A DNA stretch of 64,000 nucleotides from Bacteroidota bacterium (lineage in GTDB: Bacteria > Bacteroidota > Bacteroidia > NS11-12g > UBA955), in NCBI GenBank assembly GCA_016787485.1, contig JAEUUL010000025.1, forward strand, positions 64,496 through 128,495. Direction: 5' to 3'. Shown here in pieces: positions 8,360 through 17,263 of this stretch; position 1 is the first letter of the stretch; each line of letters begins with the position of its first letter. The notes under the pieces are model-generated. The model saw only the letters and a list, made by a program, of their open reading frames with translations, was not told the DNA's origin and did no database searches. The position numbers were made by a program, and so were the translations under genes.

Positions 8360-9156
8360 TGTGCAGCTATTTCAGTCTTGTTTGATTTGAATATTCCGTT
8401 TTTCTCCAGTATTTCTTTGGCCAGATTCAGGTAGTTTACAGAACCGCGGCTTTCCGCATCGTGAAACAGAACGGGTACGCCAAAACTGGGGGCTTCTCCC
8501 AATTTGGTATTGCGCTGTATGATGCAGTCGAATACGATGTCCTGAAAATGGGTTTTTACATCTTCCACTACCTGGTTGCAAAGCCGCAGTCGTCCGTCGT
8601 ACATGGTAAGCAGAATTCCTTCTATCTCCAGACTCTTGTTCAGGTGGTTCTGGATGATTTTGATTGTGTTCAACAGTTTGCCCAATCCTTCCAAGGCAAA
8701 ATACTCGCACTGCACGGGAATGATAATGCTGTCTGCGGCCACCAGTGCGTTGGTGGTAATCAGACCCAGGGAAGGCGAACAATCGATGATGATAAAATCA
8801 TATTCGTTTTTCAGATTGCGGAACACGGCTTCCATCATGCGTTCGCGGTTGGGCATTTCCAACAACTCTATTTCTGCACCCACCAGGTCTATGTTACTGG
8901 GCATCAGGTACAGATTCGGGGTTTCTGTTTCCAGGATCACATTCTGTGGATCCAGGTCCTGCACCAGGCACTCATACAGGCCCAATTTGATGTTTTTGGG
9001 GTCAAATCCTATACCTGATGAGGCATTTGCCTGCGGATCGGCATCCACCAGCAGGGTTTTGTACTCCAATACAGCCAGACTGGCTGCCAGGTTGATGGCC
9101 GAAGTGGTTTTGCCCACTCCTCCTTTTTGATTTGCGATTGCTATGATTTTTCCCAT
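8356..9156 (-). CDS. parA: Chromosome-partitioning ATPase ParA (Soj)
   Basis: A 266-residue deviant Walker-type ATPase. The N-terminal KGGVGKTTSAINLAASLA motif (residues 10-27) carries both signature lysines, DADPQANASSGIG follows at about 40-52, and DFIIIDCSPSLGLITTNAL (about 114-132) is the Walker B region. It binds nucleoid DNA as an ATP dimer and is cleared by ParB. It sits between the UPF0173 gene (13-base gap) and parB (4-base overlap) in one minus-strand operon. Confidence 0.96.
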   Translation of the reverse strand: MGKIIAIANQKGGVGKTTSAINLAASLAVLEYKTLLVDADPQANASSGIGFDPKNIKLGLYECLVQDLDPQNVILETETPNLYLMPSNIDLVGAEIELLEMPNRERMMEAVFRNLKNEYDFIIIDCSPSLGLITTNALVAADSIIIPVQCEYFALEGLGKLLNTIKIIQNHLNKSLEIEGILLTMYDGRLRLCNQVVEDVKTHFQDIVFDCIIQRNTKLGEAPSFGVPVLFHDAESRGSVNYLNLAKEILEKNGIFKSNKTEIAAQ

Positions 9157-9169
9157 GGGATATTTACTC

Positions 9170-9850
9170 TTAAAATTCTCTGGTCTCTCCTATTTGCATC
9201 AGGTGCAGGGTAATGCCTCTGGACTTAAAAACCCTCACCGCTTCTTCATGGTTGATTACGATGTAGCCAAACGTGTCGTAATGCATTCCTATCACTTCCC
9301 GGCAATTGGACAATACCGCCGCTTCGGCTGCATCGTACATGTCCATGGTGAAATTGCTGCCAATGGGCATAAATCCCACTTTTGGGTAATAATTGCGGCC
9401 TACATAGGCCATGTCTGAAAACAGGGCTGTGTCTCCGGCATAGTAAAAGCAGTCTTTTTCGTTTTGCACCACAAAACCCGCGGCGTTACCACCGTTGCTG
9501 CCATCGGGCAGACTGCTGCTATGCACCGCCTGTACCATTTGCACGGTGCCAAAGTCAAAGGTCCACTTACCTCCGATATTCATGGGATGGGTTTGCCCTA
9601 CACCTTGTTTTTCAAGCCAGGTGGCTACTTCCCATATTCCCACTGCTTTGCAGTTGCTATTGTTGCAAATCCGCACTGCATCAGCAATATGGTCTGCATG
9701 CCCGTGGGAAATCAACATGTAATCCGGTTTAAGGCTGTCCACATCTATGGCCGCTGCCAGAGGATTCGGGGATATGAACGGATCGAAAAGTATACTTTTG
9801 CCACCGGTTCTCACCGAAAAACAACTGTGTCCGAAATAGGTTACTTCCAT
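9170..9850 (-). CDS. UPF0173 metal-dependent hydrolase (metallo-beta-lactamase fold)
   Basis: A 226-residue cytosolic MBL-fold protein. The motif SHGHADHIAD (about residues 48-57) supplies three metal-binding histidines and an aspartate; further conserved spots are AVHSSS (about 112), YYAGDTALF (about 137) and GMHYDTF (about 190), all diagnostic of the UPF0173/YtkL group. The natural substrate is not established for this family. It is the first gene of the parA-parB operon, with a TAATTTTG box at 9871-9878 upstream, inside the first codons of the divergent peptide-binding gene. Confidence 0.9.
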   Translation of the reverse strand: MEVTYFGHSCFSVRTGGKSILFDPFISPNPLAAAIDVDSLKPDYMLISHGHADHIADAVRICNNSNCKAVGIWEVATWLEKQGVGQTHPMNIGGKWTFDFGTVQMVQAVHSSSLPDGSNGGNAAGFVVQNEKDCFYYAGDTALFSDMAYVGRNYYPKVGFMPIGSNFTMDMYDAAEAAVLSNCREVIGMHYDTFGYIVINHEEAVRVFKSRGITLHLMQIGETREF

Positions 9851-9865
9851 AAGGGTTCCAGAGGG

Positions 9866-11554
9866 ATGGGCAAAATTATCTCTCGCCTGCTGTTTTCGGC
9901 AGTATGTGCTGTTGCGTTTATCTACACTACCCTTGGGGTAACCTGTTGTAAAAATGTGGAAAAAGTTTCCGACACCCTGATTTTCCGGTACAATGAAGAC
10001 CAGTCAGTGACCACACTGGACCCTGCTTTTATCAAAAGCCAGAGTGAAATATGGATAGGAACCCAGCTGTACAACGGTTTGGTGGAGTTGGACAGCCAAT
10101 TGAACCCTGTGCCTGCATTGGCTCTCCATTGGGATATCAGCCCGGATAGACTTGTGTATAAGTTTACCCTTAGACCAAATGTTTGTTTTCACGAAGCTGA
10201 AAGTAACCCTGATAAACCCAGTCGCTTTCTTTCTGCCCATGATGTAACAGCGTCCTTTATGCGTATTCTCAATCCAGGCACAGCTTCCCCCGCCGCCTGG
10301 ATTTTCGGGGATAAAGTGCTGCTTGGAGACTCTTTCTCACACATTGCCTTTGCCTCCGAATCCCAGAAACCCTTCTTTGCGCCAAACGACAGCACGTTTG
10401 TACTGCGGCTGAAAAGACCATTCCCCGCATTGCTCTCTTTGCTGGGAACTGTAAATTGTTCCATCATTCCGGCAGAAGATTGCGCGTTGCCGGTTTCTGC
10501 TTTGAGAAAAAAGCCCCGGGGCACCGGACCCTTCTATCTTAAACTGTGGGAGGAAGATGTAAAACTCATCCTTCGCCGCAACACATTGTATTTCGAAAAG
10601 GAGAACGGACAACAACTACCCATGCTGGAGGCCGTGAATGTGGATTTTATCCGCAACAAGCAAACGGCTTTCATGCGTTTCATTTCCGGTGAGTACGATT
10701 TTTTCAATGGCATGGAGCCGGGCTTTAAAGATGAATTGCTGTCGCCGGACGGCAATCTCAGACCCAAATACCAGTCGCGGATACGCATGATTTCCAGGCC
10801 TTTTCTCAATACAGAGTATCTGGGTTTCTGGCTGGGAGATTCGGTCAATAATGCCCCCAATCCTCTGCGCGATGTGCACCTGAGACGCGCTTTGAATCTG
10901 GCCATAGACCGTCCGGCACTTATCCGCTACCTGCGCAATGGGGTGGGTGTTCCCGGATTGTCGGGTTTTACACCCCCTGTATTATTCGGAGAAGCTGCAG
11001 GATTCGGCTATAAACACAATCTGAACCTGGCTGCTCAGGAGTTGAATCGGGCAGGTTACCCCGGTGGCAGAAACCTGCCCGAACTGACCCTTACCACCAC
11101 CGCGGATTACCTGGATCTGGTCATATTTATCCGTAAAAACTGGGAAGAACTGGGCGTTAAATGTAAGGTGGAAGTCCAGCCCGGTGGCATGATCCGCCAG
11201 TTGCGCAATCAGGGTAAGTTGCAGATTTACCGCGGCAGTTGGATTGCAGATTATCCCGATCCTGAGAATTATCTCAGTTGCTTTGCCACTTCCAATTTCA
11301 GCCCGAACGGCCCCAATTATACCCATTACTCCAGCACGGCCTTCGACCGGATTCTGCAGCAGTCCTATCTTTTATCGGGACAGCATAGATTGAAAGAACT
11401 GCAGCAGGCAGACAGTCTGATGATGTCCGATGCCCCGATTGCCATATTGTATTATGACAAAAGCATACGTCTTTTTCATCCCTGGGTGCAGGGCTTGCAG
11501 AACGATGCCATCAACAGGCTGATATTGAAACGCGTGAGAAAAACCGGACATTAA
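9866..11554 (+). CDS. Peptide ABC-transporter substrate-binding protein (SBP family 5)
   Basis: A 562-residue exported binding protein of the DppA/OppA type. The N-terminus (MGKIISRLLFSAVCAVAF) is a signal sequence; the following GVTCCKN offers a weak lipobox. RYNEDQSVTTLDPAFIKS and GTQLYNGLVELD (about residues 40-75) are the family-5 signature, and DVHLRRALNLAIDRPALI (about 335-352) and WIADYPDPENYLS (about 455) are further conserved segments. It would bring a peptide or similar solute to an ABC permease in the inner membrane. No permease or ATPase gene is adjacent; a DppB-type permease lies near 49 kb. I chose the ATG at 9866 because it begins the signal sequence; in-frame starts further upstream lie inside the UPF0173 gene. 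Confidence 0.88.
   Translation: MGKIISRLLFSAVCAVAFIYTTLGVTCCKNVEKVSDTLIFRYNEDQSVTTLDPAFIKSQSEIWIGTQLYNGLVELDSQLNPVPALALHWDISPDRLVYKFTLRPNVCFHEAESNPDKPSRFLSAHDVTASFMRILNPGTASPAAWIFGDKVLLGDSFSHIAFASESQKPFFAPNDSTFVLRLKRPFPALLSLLGTVNCSIIPAEDCALPVSALRKKPRGTGPFYLKLWEEDVKLILRRNTLYFEKENGQQLPMLEAVNVDFIRNKQTAFMRFISGEYDFFNGMEPGFKDELLSPDGNLRPKYQSRIRMISRPFLNTEYLGFWLGDSVNNAPNPLRDVHLRRALNLAIDRPALIRYLRNGVGVPGLSGFTPPVLFGEAAGFGYKHNLNLAAQELNRAGYPGGRNLPELTLTTTADYLDLVIFIRKNWEELGVKCKVEVQPGGMIRQLRNQGKLQIYRGSWIADYPDPENYLSCFATSNFSPNGPNYTHYSSTAFDRILQQSYLLSGQHRLKELQQADSLMMSDAPIAILYYDKSIRLFHPWVQGLQNDAINRLILKRVRKTGH
9871..9878 (-). promoter_or_regulatory. -7 box of the UPF0173-parA-parB operon
   Basis: TAATTTTG (minus strand) is an exact TAnnTTTG match 20 bases before the ATG at 9850. 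It overlaps codons 2-5 of the divergent gene that starts at 9866. Confidence 0.55.
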
Positions 11555-11556
11555 AG

Positions 11557-11585
11557 TTTGAAATCGCTGCATTTACATACCTTTG
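11557..11585 (+). promoter_or_regulatory. Promoter of the 11607 gene
   Basis: TTTG (11557-11560), a 17-base spacer and TACCTTTG (11578-11585) resemble the Bacteroidota -33/-7 pair, 21 bases before the ATG at 11607. Confidence 0.55.
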
Positions 11586-11606
11586 GTCAACCGGATAAAT
11601 GAAAAC

Positions 11607-12632
11607 ATGAAAAAACACAATCTTTTACTGAGTGTCATTGCACTGCTTGCGGCGCCTGTGTTTGCCAATTCAGCCCAACCCGGTTACTGGAACGGCACCG
11701 GATACCGCAATTTTCACCTGCTCTTTGCCGGTGATTCTGCCGCTATGGGCAAAGTCCGCATGGAGTCTGAGTTTGTTTATATCCGCATTTACAACGGTTA
11801 TGCAGCCGTCATGGGCCGGTATCATATGGAAAACCTGAGCAAACAGGCCTTGCGTTTTAAGGCGGGTTATCCGCTGCGAACAGATGACAGAACGGAAGTG
11901 GGCGGGTTCGTGGCAAAGGTGCATCCTGACAGTTTGCACGTATTCCATATTGCAGTCGATGGAGTTCAGCAGAATGTAAAACTGTTTAAGGATACAGGAC
12001 GGGAATCCTACTATCCCCAGACATGGTACACCTGGCAGGCAGAACTGGGTGGCTCAGCCAAATCCGTCTTTGAAGTATTTTTCCTGATACCCCTTGAGAA
12101 ATCCGCATTAAAAAAAGGATACGGTTCCCATGAAACCTGGCCTTTCATTTATATCACGGAGTCCGGTGCCACCTGGCAGCATCCGGTGGGTAAAGGCGAT
12201 ATCTGCATTGAACTGATGGATAATCTGCCCTGGAGTTGTCTGGAAGGAGTGTGGCCAAACAGCAGGATTTTGGGCAATGGCAAAAACAGATTGTATTACC
12301 ATTTTGAGAACAAGGTTTTGTCAGATACCGACAATGTCATTCTTGCCCTGCAATTGAATTCGCCAAAGAATTTTCAGTTTTCGCTATTGCTTGCCGATAC
12401 TATTCGTTTGGGTAATCTGGAATCTGAAATGAGGTCACAACAGCTTGGTAACTGGGTCACTGAAAAATGGCAGCCCACAGGACTAATCAGCGCACTGGCA
12501 TTGAAAGCTGAAACCAGCGCAGCCTGGAATCTGGTTTGGATTCTGCCTCTGATTGTTGCCGGAGCCATTCTCGGGGTAATCATCTGGGTGATTGTGAAGC
12601 TGGCCCGGAGGTTGAACCGTCAGCCCCGGTAA
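11607..12632 (+). CDS. Exported protein with C-terminal membrane anchor, function unknown
   Basis: A 341-residue protein. It has a signal peptide (MKKHNLLLSVIALLAAPVFA), a long extracytoplasmic domain, and one strong membrane segment near the C-terminus (about residues 303-328, WILPLIVAGAILGVIIWVIV) followed by a basic tail, so most of it should sit in the periplasm anchored to the inner membrane. The early part (KVRMESEFVYIRIYNGYAA and FKAGYPL) recalls the DUF4424 pattern of alternating strands followed by a GYP/FP motif, but I cannot confirm membership. The start was set at 11607, after a plausible promoter; an in-frame ATG-less extension upstream has none. Convergent with the RCC1-repeat gene, stops four bases apart. 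Confidence 0.75.
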   Translation: MKKHNLLLSVIALLAAPVFANSAQPGYWNGTGYRNFHLLFAGDSAAMGKVRMESEFVYIRIYNGYAAVMGRYHMENLSKQALRFKAGYPLRTDDRTEVGGFVAKVHPDSLHVFHIAVDGVQQNVKLFKDTGRESYYPQTWYTWQAELGGSAKSVFEVFFLIPLEKSALKKGYGSHETWPFIYITESGATWQHPVGKGDICIELMDNLPWSCLEGVWPNSRILGNGKNRLYYHFENKVLSDTDNVILALQLNSPKNFQFSLLLADTIRLGNLESEMRSQQLGNWVTEKWQPTGLISALALKAETSAAWNLVWILPLIVAGAILGVIIWVIVKLARRLNRQPR

Positions 12633-12636
12633 ATGC

Positions 12637-15600
12637 TCACAGCTTGATAAAACGCAGGGTTTCTTCCCATAGCCGGTTTGTAGACCTCAGGCGGAGAAGG
12701 TATGTTCCCGGTTTCAGGCCATCGGTGGCAATGTTGTCTGCTCCTGCTCTCAGGATTCCGGCGGAAATCATGCGGCCTGCAGCATCCGTTATACGGTAAT
12801 CCACAAGGCATGCAGGTACGGGTTTGATCCTGAGGCTGCCGGATACCGGGTTGGGAAACAAATCAATGTTTAGTCGATCTGACAGTGTTATTCCATTCTG
12901 ATTCACATCCAGTATAGCTTCGCGTGTATAAAGTCCGCAACCGGTGCCTGAAAAATACAGGTAACAGCGGTAAAGGCTGCTGCTCCATTCAGCACGAACA
13001 CTGTCTATGGTAAATACGGAAGCCCGTGTGCCTGAATAAGGCACTTTCTCCGGCAGAGGGATGAAGATGCCTCCACTATCCTTCTGCCACTGGTATTTCA
13101 CGCCTGCATCCTTGCTGCCGGTTTTAAAAGTAGCCGCCTGACCAGGGAATACCATCACATTGGCGGGTTGCAGGGATATAACCGGCAACGGATTGACTGT
13201 AACTGCCATGTTCCGTGTGGTAATCATGCATCCGAATCCGTTGGTCACCCGGCTATTGTAATTGCCACCGGTGGTTGCATCCAGAAACCCTTTTGTCTCA
13301 TTGACAAGGGGTTGTCCGTTGCGGAACCATTGAAAAAACGACCCCGCATCTGCTCCCGTATAAAGAATAACATGTCCGCCCAGACAAAACACAGTATCTG
13401 TGGTTGCATAAACCTCAGGCTTGGGCAGTGGGTTGGTTTGTATTGCAATGCCGCTGGAAGAATCCCTGCAGCCATGGCTTTCGCTGGAAAACACCTTATA
13501 GTATCCCTGAACCCGGGCCCGGTAGAAAGTATCTGCATGATCGGGTATTTTCTGTCCGTTTTTGCGCCATTCCAGTTTTATTCCCGGATTGCAAACGGCT
13601 TTCAGTGTCACAGAATCTCCTTCACAAAACGTTGTTGTGCCCAAAGTTTTCAGCGCTACCACAGGCAGTGGTATGGCTGTAATTGTCACTTCCGCGGTAC
13701 TGTCCGTGCATCCGTGGGGTGTGGTAATGACAGCGCGGTAGTTTCCGGAAGATTTTACAATAATCAGTGAGTCGGTTTGCCCGGGTACGGTGCTTCCATC
13801 TTTTTTCCAGATCCAGTGATATCCGGCAATGGGTGAGGCGTGCAGGGTTGCGCTGAGACCCTCACAAAAAGGAGTGGAGCCTTTAATGGAAATGTCGTTT
13901 TGAACTGTAAATACCGCCAGATCTTTGCCGTTGTCTTTTCCGGTCAGTGGTGGGCTGGAACTGATAATACGGATGCGGTAACGTTTGCCGGGTAAGGTAC
14001 TGTATGGCAGGGTGACACTGATGTTTGTGTTGGTTGATGCCATTACCGTACCCAGGTTGGTTGTGTTTGTAAAGCTACCGCTGCTGTCACTGAGTTGTGC
14101 GGTAAAGGTGTTGGTTTTACTAAAGTTGCCAGCACAAAGGACGGGTATGGTAAGTGAATTGCCCCTGCAGAATCCGGAAGCTCCGGGGTCCCCGGCCCGG
14201 AGTGAAAATATGGCCACATCGGCACACTGAAAACCCTGTATGGATTTCGTAGAACCCGCGGCCAGTTGCCCGTGGTCATTCTTTCCGGCAATACATAACT
14301 CGGTTCTGGCGGGTTTTAGAACCACTGTGTTGTTTCCACCGGCAGAAACCCATACAATTTCCCCTCCGGCCGACAGCGCAGCCGGATTATTCCGGGGTGT
14401 GCTGACCGTGTCACCTAGCTGTCCGTATTGGTTATCGCCCCAACCGAAAAGGTCACCGTTTGCATTCAGTGCAATAGAATGCTGGTTTCCCGTGGTCACC
14501 CCTTTGGGGGCAAATCCTGTTTTTACAGCAGAAGCCAATTGTGTGTCCCGAAAGGTACCAGTGCCCAACTGCCCGTATTGGTTGGCACCTGAAGCCCGGG
14601 TTATCCCGTTCTCAGTTTCAAACAGGGCGTGTTCATATCCGGCGATGGCAAACCGGGCCCTGAGCTTTTTCAGGATCTGTTCTGGTATGCTTTGTTTCGT
14701 CAAGCCAGAATCACTCAGTTGTCCGTGGTTGTTTGCCCCCCAAACCCAAATACTCCCGTCGGATTGTAAACCTCCGGCAAATGCACCGGCTGAAGCAAAT
14801 CCTGCTATCCAGGAGGCACTGTTACCAACTTGTTGTGGTGTATTCGCAGAGGTTGTATTACCGTTGCCCAGTTGGTTCTGATTGTTCAGACCCCAGGCCC
14901 AAAGCGTACCATTGGCCTGCAGACCCAGAGAGAATCCGTTACCGGCCCAGCATCCAATCCAGTTTTTGGCTGAACCCACCTGCACGGGTGCTGTCCGGGT
15001 CATATTACTTCCGTCTCCCAACTGTCCGTATGTATTATTGCCCCAGGCCCACAAAGTTCCGTCGGTGCACAGACCCAGAGTATGATTTTGCCCGGCCGAG
15101 GTGTTTATCCATTGTCTGCTGGTTCCGATTTGCCCGGGAAATGTCTTTTCAGAGGTGCTGCCGTCGCCCAGTTGCCCCGAGGAATTATCACCCCAGGCCC
15201 ACAGCGTTCCGTTGCTTTTGATGCCTGCAATATGGTTATCTCCAACCGATGCTGTCACCCATTGAAGCACGGAATCAATCAGATATGGGTCATACCTCCG
15301 GTTCGATGTACCGTCGCCGATTTGACCATGGTTACTGCGTCCCGCAGTCCATAGTGTGCCATCAGATCGCTGTGCCACAGAGTGATATTCCCCGCCGGCT
15401 GCCGACACATAATTGTTTCCTGTGCCAATTTGAACAGGGTAGGAAACAGACACATTGCCTCCGTTGCCAAATTGCCCCTGCGCATTCCAGCCCCAGGCCC
15501 AAAGTGTACCACTGGCTTTGATGCCAAAGCTGAAACCCAGTCCACCGCGGGCAATGATCCAGTCACGGTCCGTCCCAATCTGTGTAAAACTTGTGCGGTA

Positions 15601-16416
15601 AGAGGCAGTGCCATTGTCTCCCAGTTGCCCATAGGTGTTGTCTCCGGCTGCCCACAGTGTACCGTCGGCCCGGATGGCAAGACTGTGATCGTTGCCTGCA
15701 CCCAGCCCCACCCATTGGCTGCTGCTTCCAATCCGCACCGGGTAGTTCTTTTGGGCCAGTGTACCATCTCCCAATTGCCCGTACCCATTGTATCCCCAGG
15801 TCCATAGCGTTCCATCGCTGCAAATGGCCATTGCGAAATGAGCACCACAGGTAATCTGTTTCCAGAATCTTCCTTTGCCTACCTGCACCGGGTTTGATGA
15901 AGATTTTACAAGACTGTCGCCCAACTGTCCGTAATCTCCCATACCCCATGCCCACATGCTACCATCTGACTTAAGGGCCAGCGTAAAATATTTCCCGCAG
16001 GCCACACTTGTCCACTGTCTTTCTGTTCCTACCCTCCATGGATAATGTCTGTCCGAAACCGTTCCTTCACCCAATTGCCCATAGGTGTTGTAGCCCCAGG
16101 TCCACAAACTTCCATCGGCTTTAAGTCCGGCTGCATGATAATAGCCCGCCGAAACGGCTGTCCATTTGTTGCCTGCATGTATGGGTTTGGGACTCCACGA
16201 AGTTGTTGTTGTGCTGTCGCCCAGTTCTCCGTACAAATTGTATCCCCAGCTCCAAAGCTCACCATACCTGATTTCAATATTGAAATAGGCACCGGTCGCA
16301 AATCGCTGGCCAGTGAGTCTGTTTTCCCGGGTTTGTCCCTGTGCACTCAGATTGAATTGTGCATGTGCACTGCCACAAATCAGCAGCAGGCCGGTAATAA
16401 AAGCTGTGTTGGGCAT
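12637..16416 (-). CDS. RCC1-repeat surface protein with Ig-like domains and T9SS type A sorting domain
   Basis: A 1259-residue exported protein. A signal peptide ends at AHA-QF. Residues about 40-750 hold about 14 RCC1-type repeats, recognisable by W(A/T)WGxNxxGQLGDG motifs spaced some 50 residues apart; seven make one beta-propeller, so two tandem propellers are expected. About residues 760-1180 contain Ig-like domains with repeated GNY..V...GC.DS cores. The C-terminal 75 residues (DLFPNPVSGSLRI, ITDAAGRMI, GTYLLRL) form a type A sorting domain for export by the type IX secretion system. Function is probably binding at the cell surface. The ATG at 16416 is chosen over one at 16458 because the promoter lies between them. 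Confidence 0.9.
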   Translation of the reverse strand: MPNTAFITGLLLICGSAHAQFNLSAQGQTRENRLTGQRFATGAYFNIEIRYGELWSWGYNLYGELGDSTTTTSWSPKPIHAGNKWTAVSAGYYHAAGLKADGSLWTWGYNTYGQLGEGTVSDRHYPWRVGTERQWTSVACGKYFTLALKSDGSMWAWGMGDYGQLGDSLVKSSSNPVQVGKGRFWKQITCGAHFAMAICSDGTLWTWGYNGYGQLGDGTLAQKNYPVRIGSSSQWVGLGAGNDHSLAIRADGTLWAAGDNTYGQLGDNGTASYRTSFTQIGTDRDWIIARGGLGFSFGIKASGTLWAWGWNAQGQFGNGGNVSVSYPVQIGTGNNYVSAAGGEYHSVAQRSDGTLWTAGRSNHGQIGDGTSNRRYDPYLIDSVLQWVTASVGDNHIAGIKSNGTLWAWGDNSSGQLGDGSTSEKTFPGQIGTSRQWINTSAGQNHTLGLCTDGTLWAWGNNTYGQLGDGSNMTRTAPVQVGSAKNWIGCWAGNGFSLGLQANGTLWAWGLNNQNQLGNGNTTSANTPQQVGNSASWIAGFASAGAFAGGLQSDGSIWVWGANNHGQLSDSGLTKQSIPEQILKKLRARFAIAGYEHALFETENGITRASGANQYGQLGTGTFRDTQLASAVKTGFAPKGVTTGNQHSIALNANGDLFGWGDNQYGQLGDTVSTPRNNPAALSAGGEIVWVSAGGNNTVVLKPARTELCIAGKNDHGQLAAGSTKSIQGFQCADVAIFSLRAGDPGASGFCRGNSLTIPVLCAGNFSKTNTFTAQLSDSSGSFTNTTNLGTVMASTNTNISVTLPYSTLPGKRYRIRIISSSPPLTGKDNGKDLAVFTVQNDISIKGSTPFCEGLSATLHASPIAGYHWIWKKDGSTVPGQTDSLIIVKSSGNYRAVITTPHGCTDSTAEVTITAIPLPVVALKTLGTTTFCEGDSVTLKAVCNPGIKLEWRKNGQKIPDHADTFYRARVQGYYKVFSSESHGCRDSSSGIAIQTNPLPKPEVYATTDTVFCLGGHVILYTGADAGSFFQWFRNGQPLVNETKGFLDATTGGNYNSRVTNGFGCMITTRNMAVTVNPLPVISLQPANVMVFPGQAATFKTGSKDAGVKYQWQKDSGGIFIPLPEKVPYSGTRASVFTIDSVRAEWSSSLYRCYLYFSGTGCGLYTREAILDVNQNGITLSDRLNIDLFPNPVSGSLRIKPVPACLVDYRITDAAGRMISAGILRAGADNIATDGLKPGTYLLRLRSTNRLWEETLRFIKL

Positions 16417-16428
16417 TCGAATCTGTCT

Positions 16429-16458
16429 CAAAATTAACGGATCGGGAAATCTTTTCAA
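16429..16458 (-). promoter_or_regulatory. Promoter of the RCC1-repeat gene
   Basis: On the minus strand TTG (16456-16458), a 19-base spacer and TAATTTTG (16429-16436) form a full -33/-7 pair, ending 12 bases before the ATG at 16416. Confidence 0.7.
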
Positions 16459-16525
16459 TCCAAAGTTTTGTATATGAATGATTTAGAAGACAGGATTTGG
16501 CTTTTTTGAATCTACCGACCAGCCT

Positions 16526-17260
16526 TTAAAACTGACTGGCTCTGATAAAATCATCCAGCGCCTTGTTCGTGTGCCGTGCTTCGTCCAGTTCGTGCCGGTG
16601 ACCTTCCCAGTGCACGCTGCCTTTGTACATAAATACGATATGCTCTCCTATATCGTATACGGTTTTCATATCATGGCTGTTAATCACCGTGGTGATGTTG
16701 AATTCTTTGGTAATATCATGCAGCAATTCGTCGATCAGCCTGCTGGTAATGGGGTCCAGGCCTGAGTTCGGTTCATCGCAGAACAGGTATTTGGTATTCA
16801 GTGCTATAGCCCGTGCTATGCCTACACGTTTTTTCATACCTCCGCTTATTTCTGCCGGAAATTTGCTGTTCGCATTCTCCAGATTTACCCTCTCCAGACA
16901 AAAATTCACCCTGTCTTTGCGTTCAGCCGGACTCAGCGGACTGAACATGCGCAAAGGAAATTCCACATTCTCCTCCACAGTGAGTGAATCAAACAGGGCT
17001 GTTCCCTGAAATAGCATACCTATTTCACGGCGTATATCACGCACCTGCTCATAGGGCAAATGCACAAAATCCCGTCCGTTGTAATGAATTTCGCCCTCTT
17101 CGGGTTTAAAAAGACCCACCATGCATTTCAGCAGCACACTCTTACCGCCTCCGCTGGCCCCGATAATCAGGTTGGGAATCCCGGGCTCAAATTTCGAGTT
17201 GATGTTGTTCAACACCAATTTATCGCCAAACCGCTTGTTTACACCAATCAGCTCTATCAT
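16526..17260 (-). CDS. mlaF: ABC transporter ATPase, MlaF type
   Basis: A 244-residue ATPase that powers a phospholipid (Mla) transporter keeping outer-membrane lipid asymmetry. Walker A is GASGGGKS (about residues 34-41), the signature loop is ISGGMKKR (about 139-146), Walker B is YLFCDEPNSGLDP (about 158-170) and the H-loop is INSHD. The SGGM signature and the EPNSGLDP segment are typical of the MCE-transporter ATPases. It begins three bases after the mlaE stop. No MCE (MlaD) gene follows, so the substrate-binding subunit must be elsewhere. Confidence 0.92.
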   Translation of the reverse strand: MIELIGVNKRFGDKLVLNNINSKFEPGIPNLIIGASGGGKSVLLKCMVGLFKPEEGEIHYNGRDFVHLPYEQVRDIRREIGMLFQGTALFDSLTVEENVEFPLRMFSPLSPAERKDRVNFCLERVNLENANSKFPAEISGGMKKRVGIARAIALNTKYLFCDEPNSGLDPITSRLIDELLHDITKEFNITTVINSHDMKTVYDIGEHIVFMYKGSVHWEGHRHELDEARHTNKALDDFIRASQF

Positions 17261-17263
17261 CCG

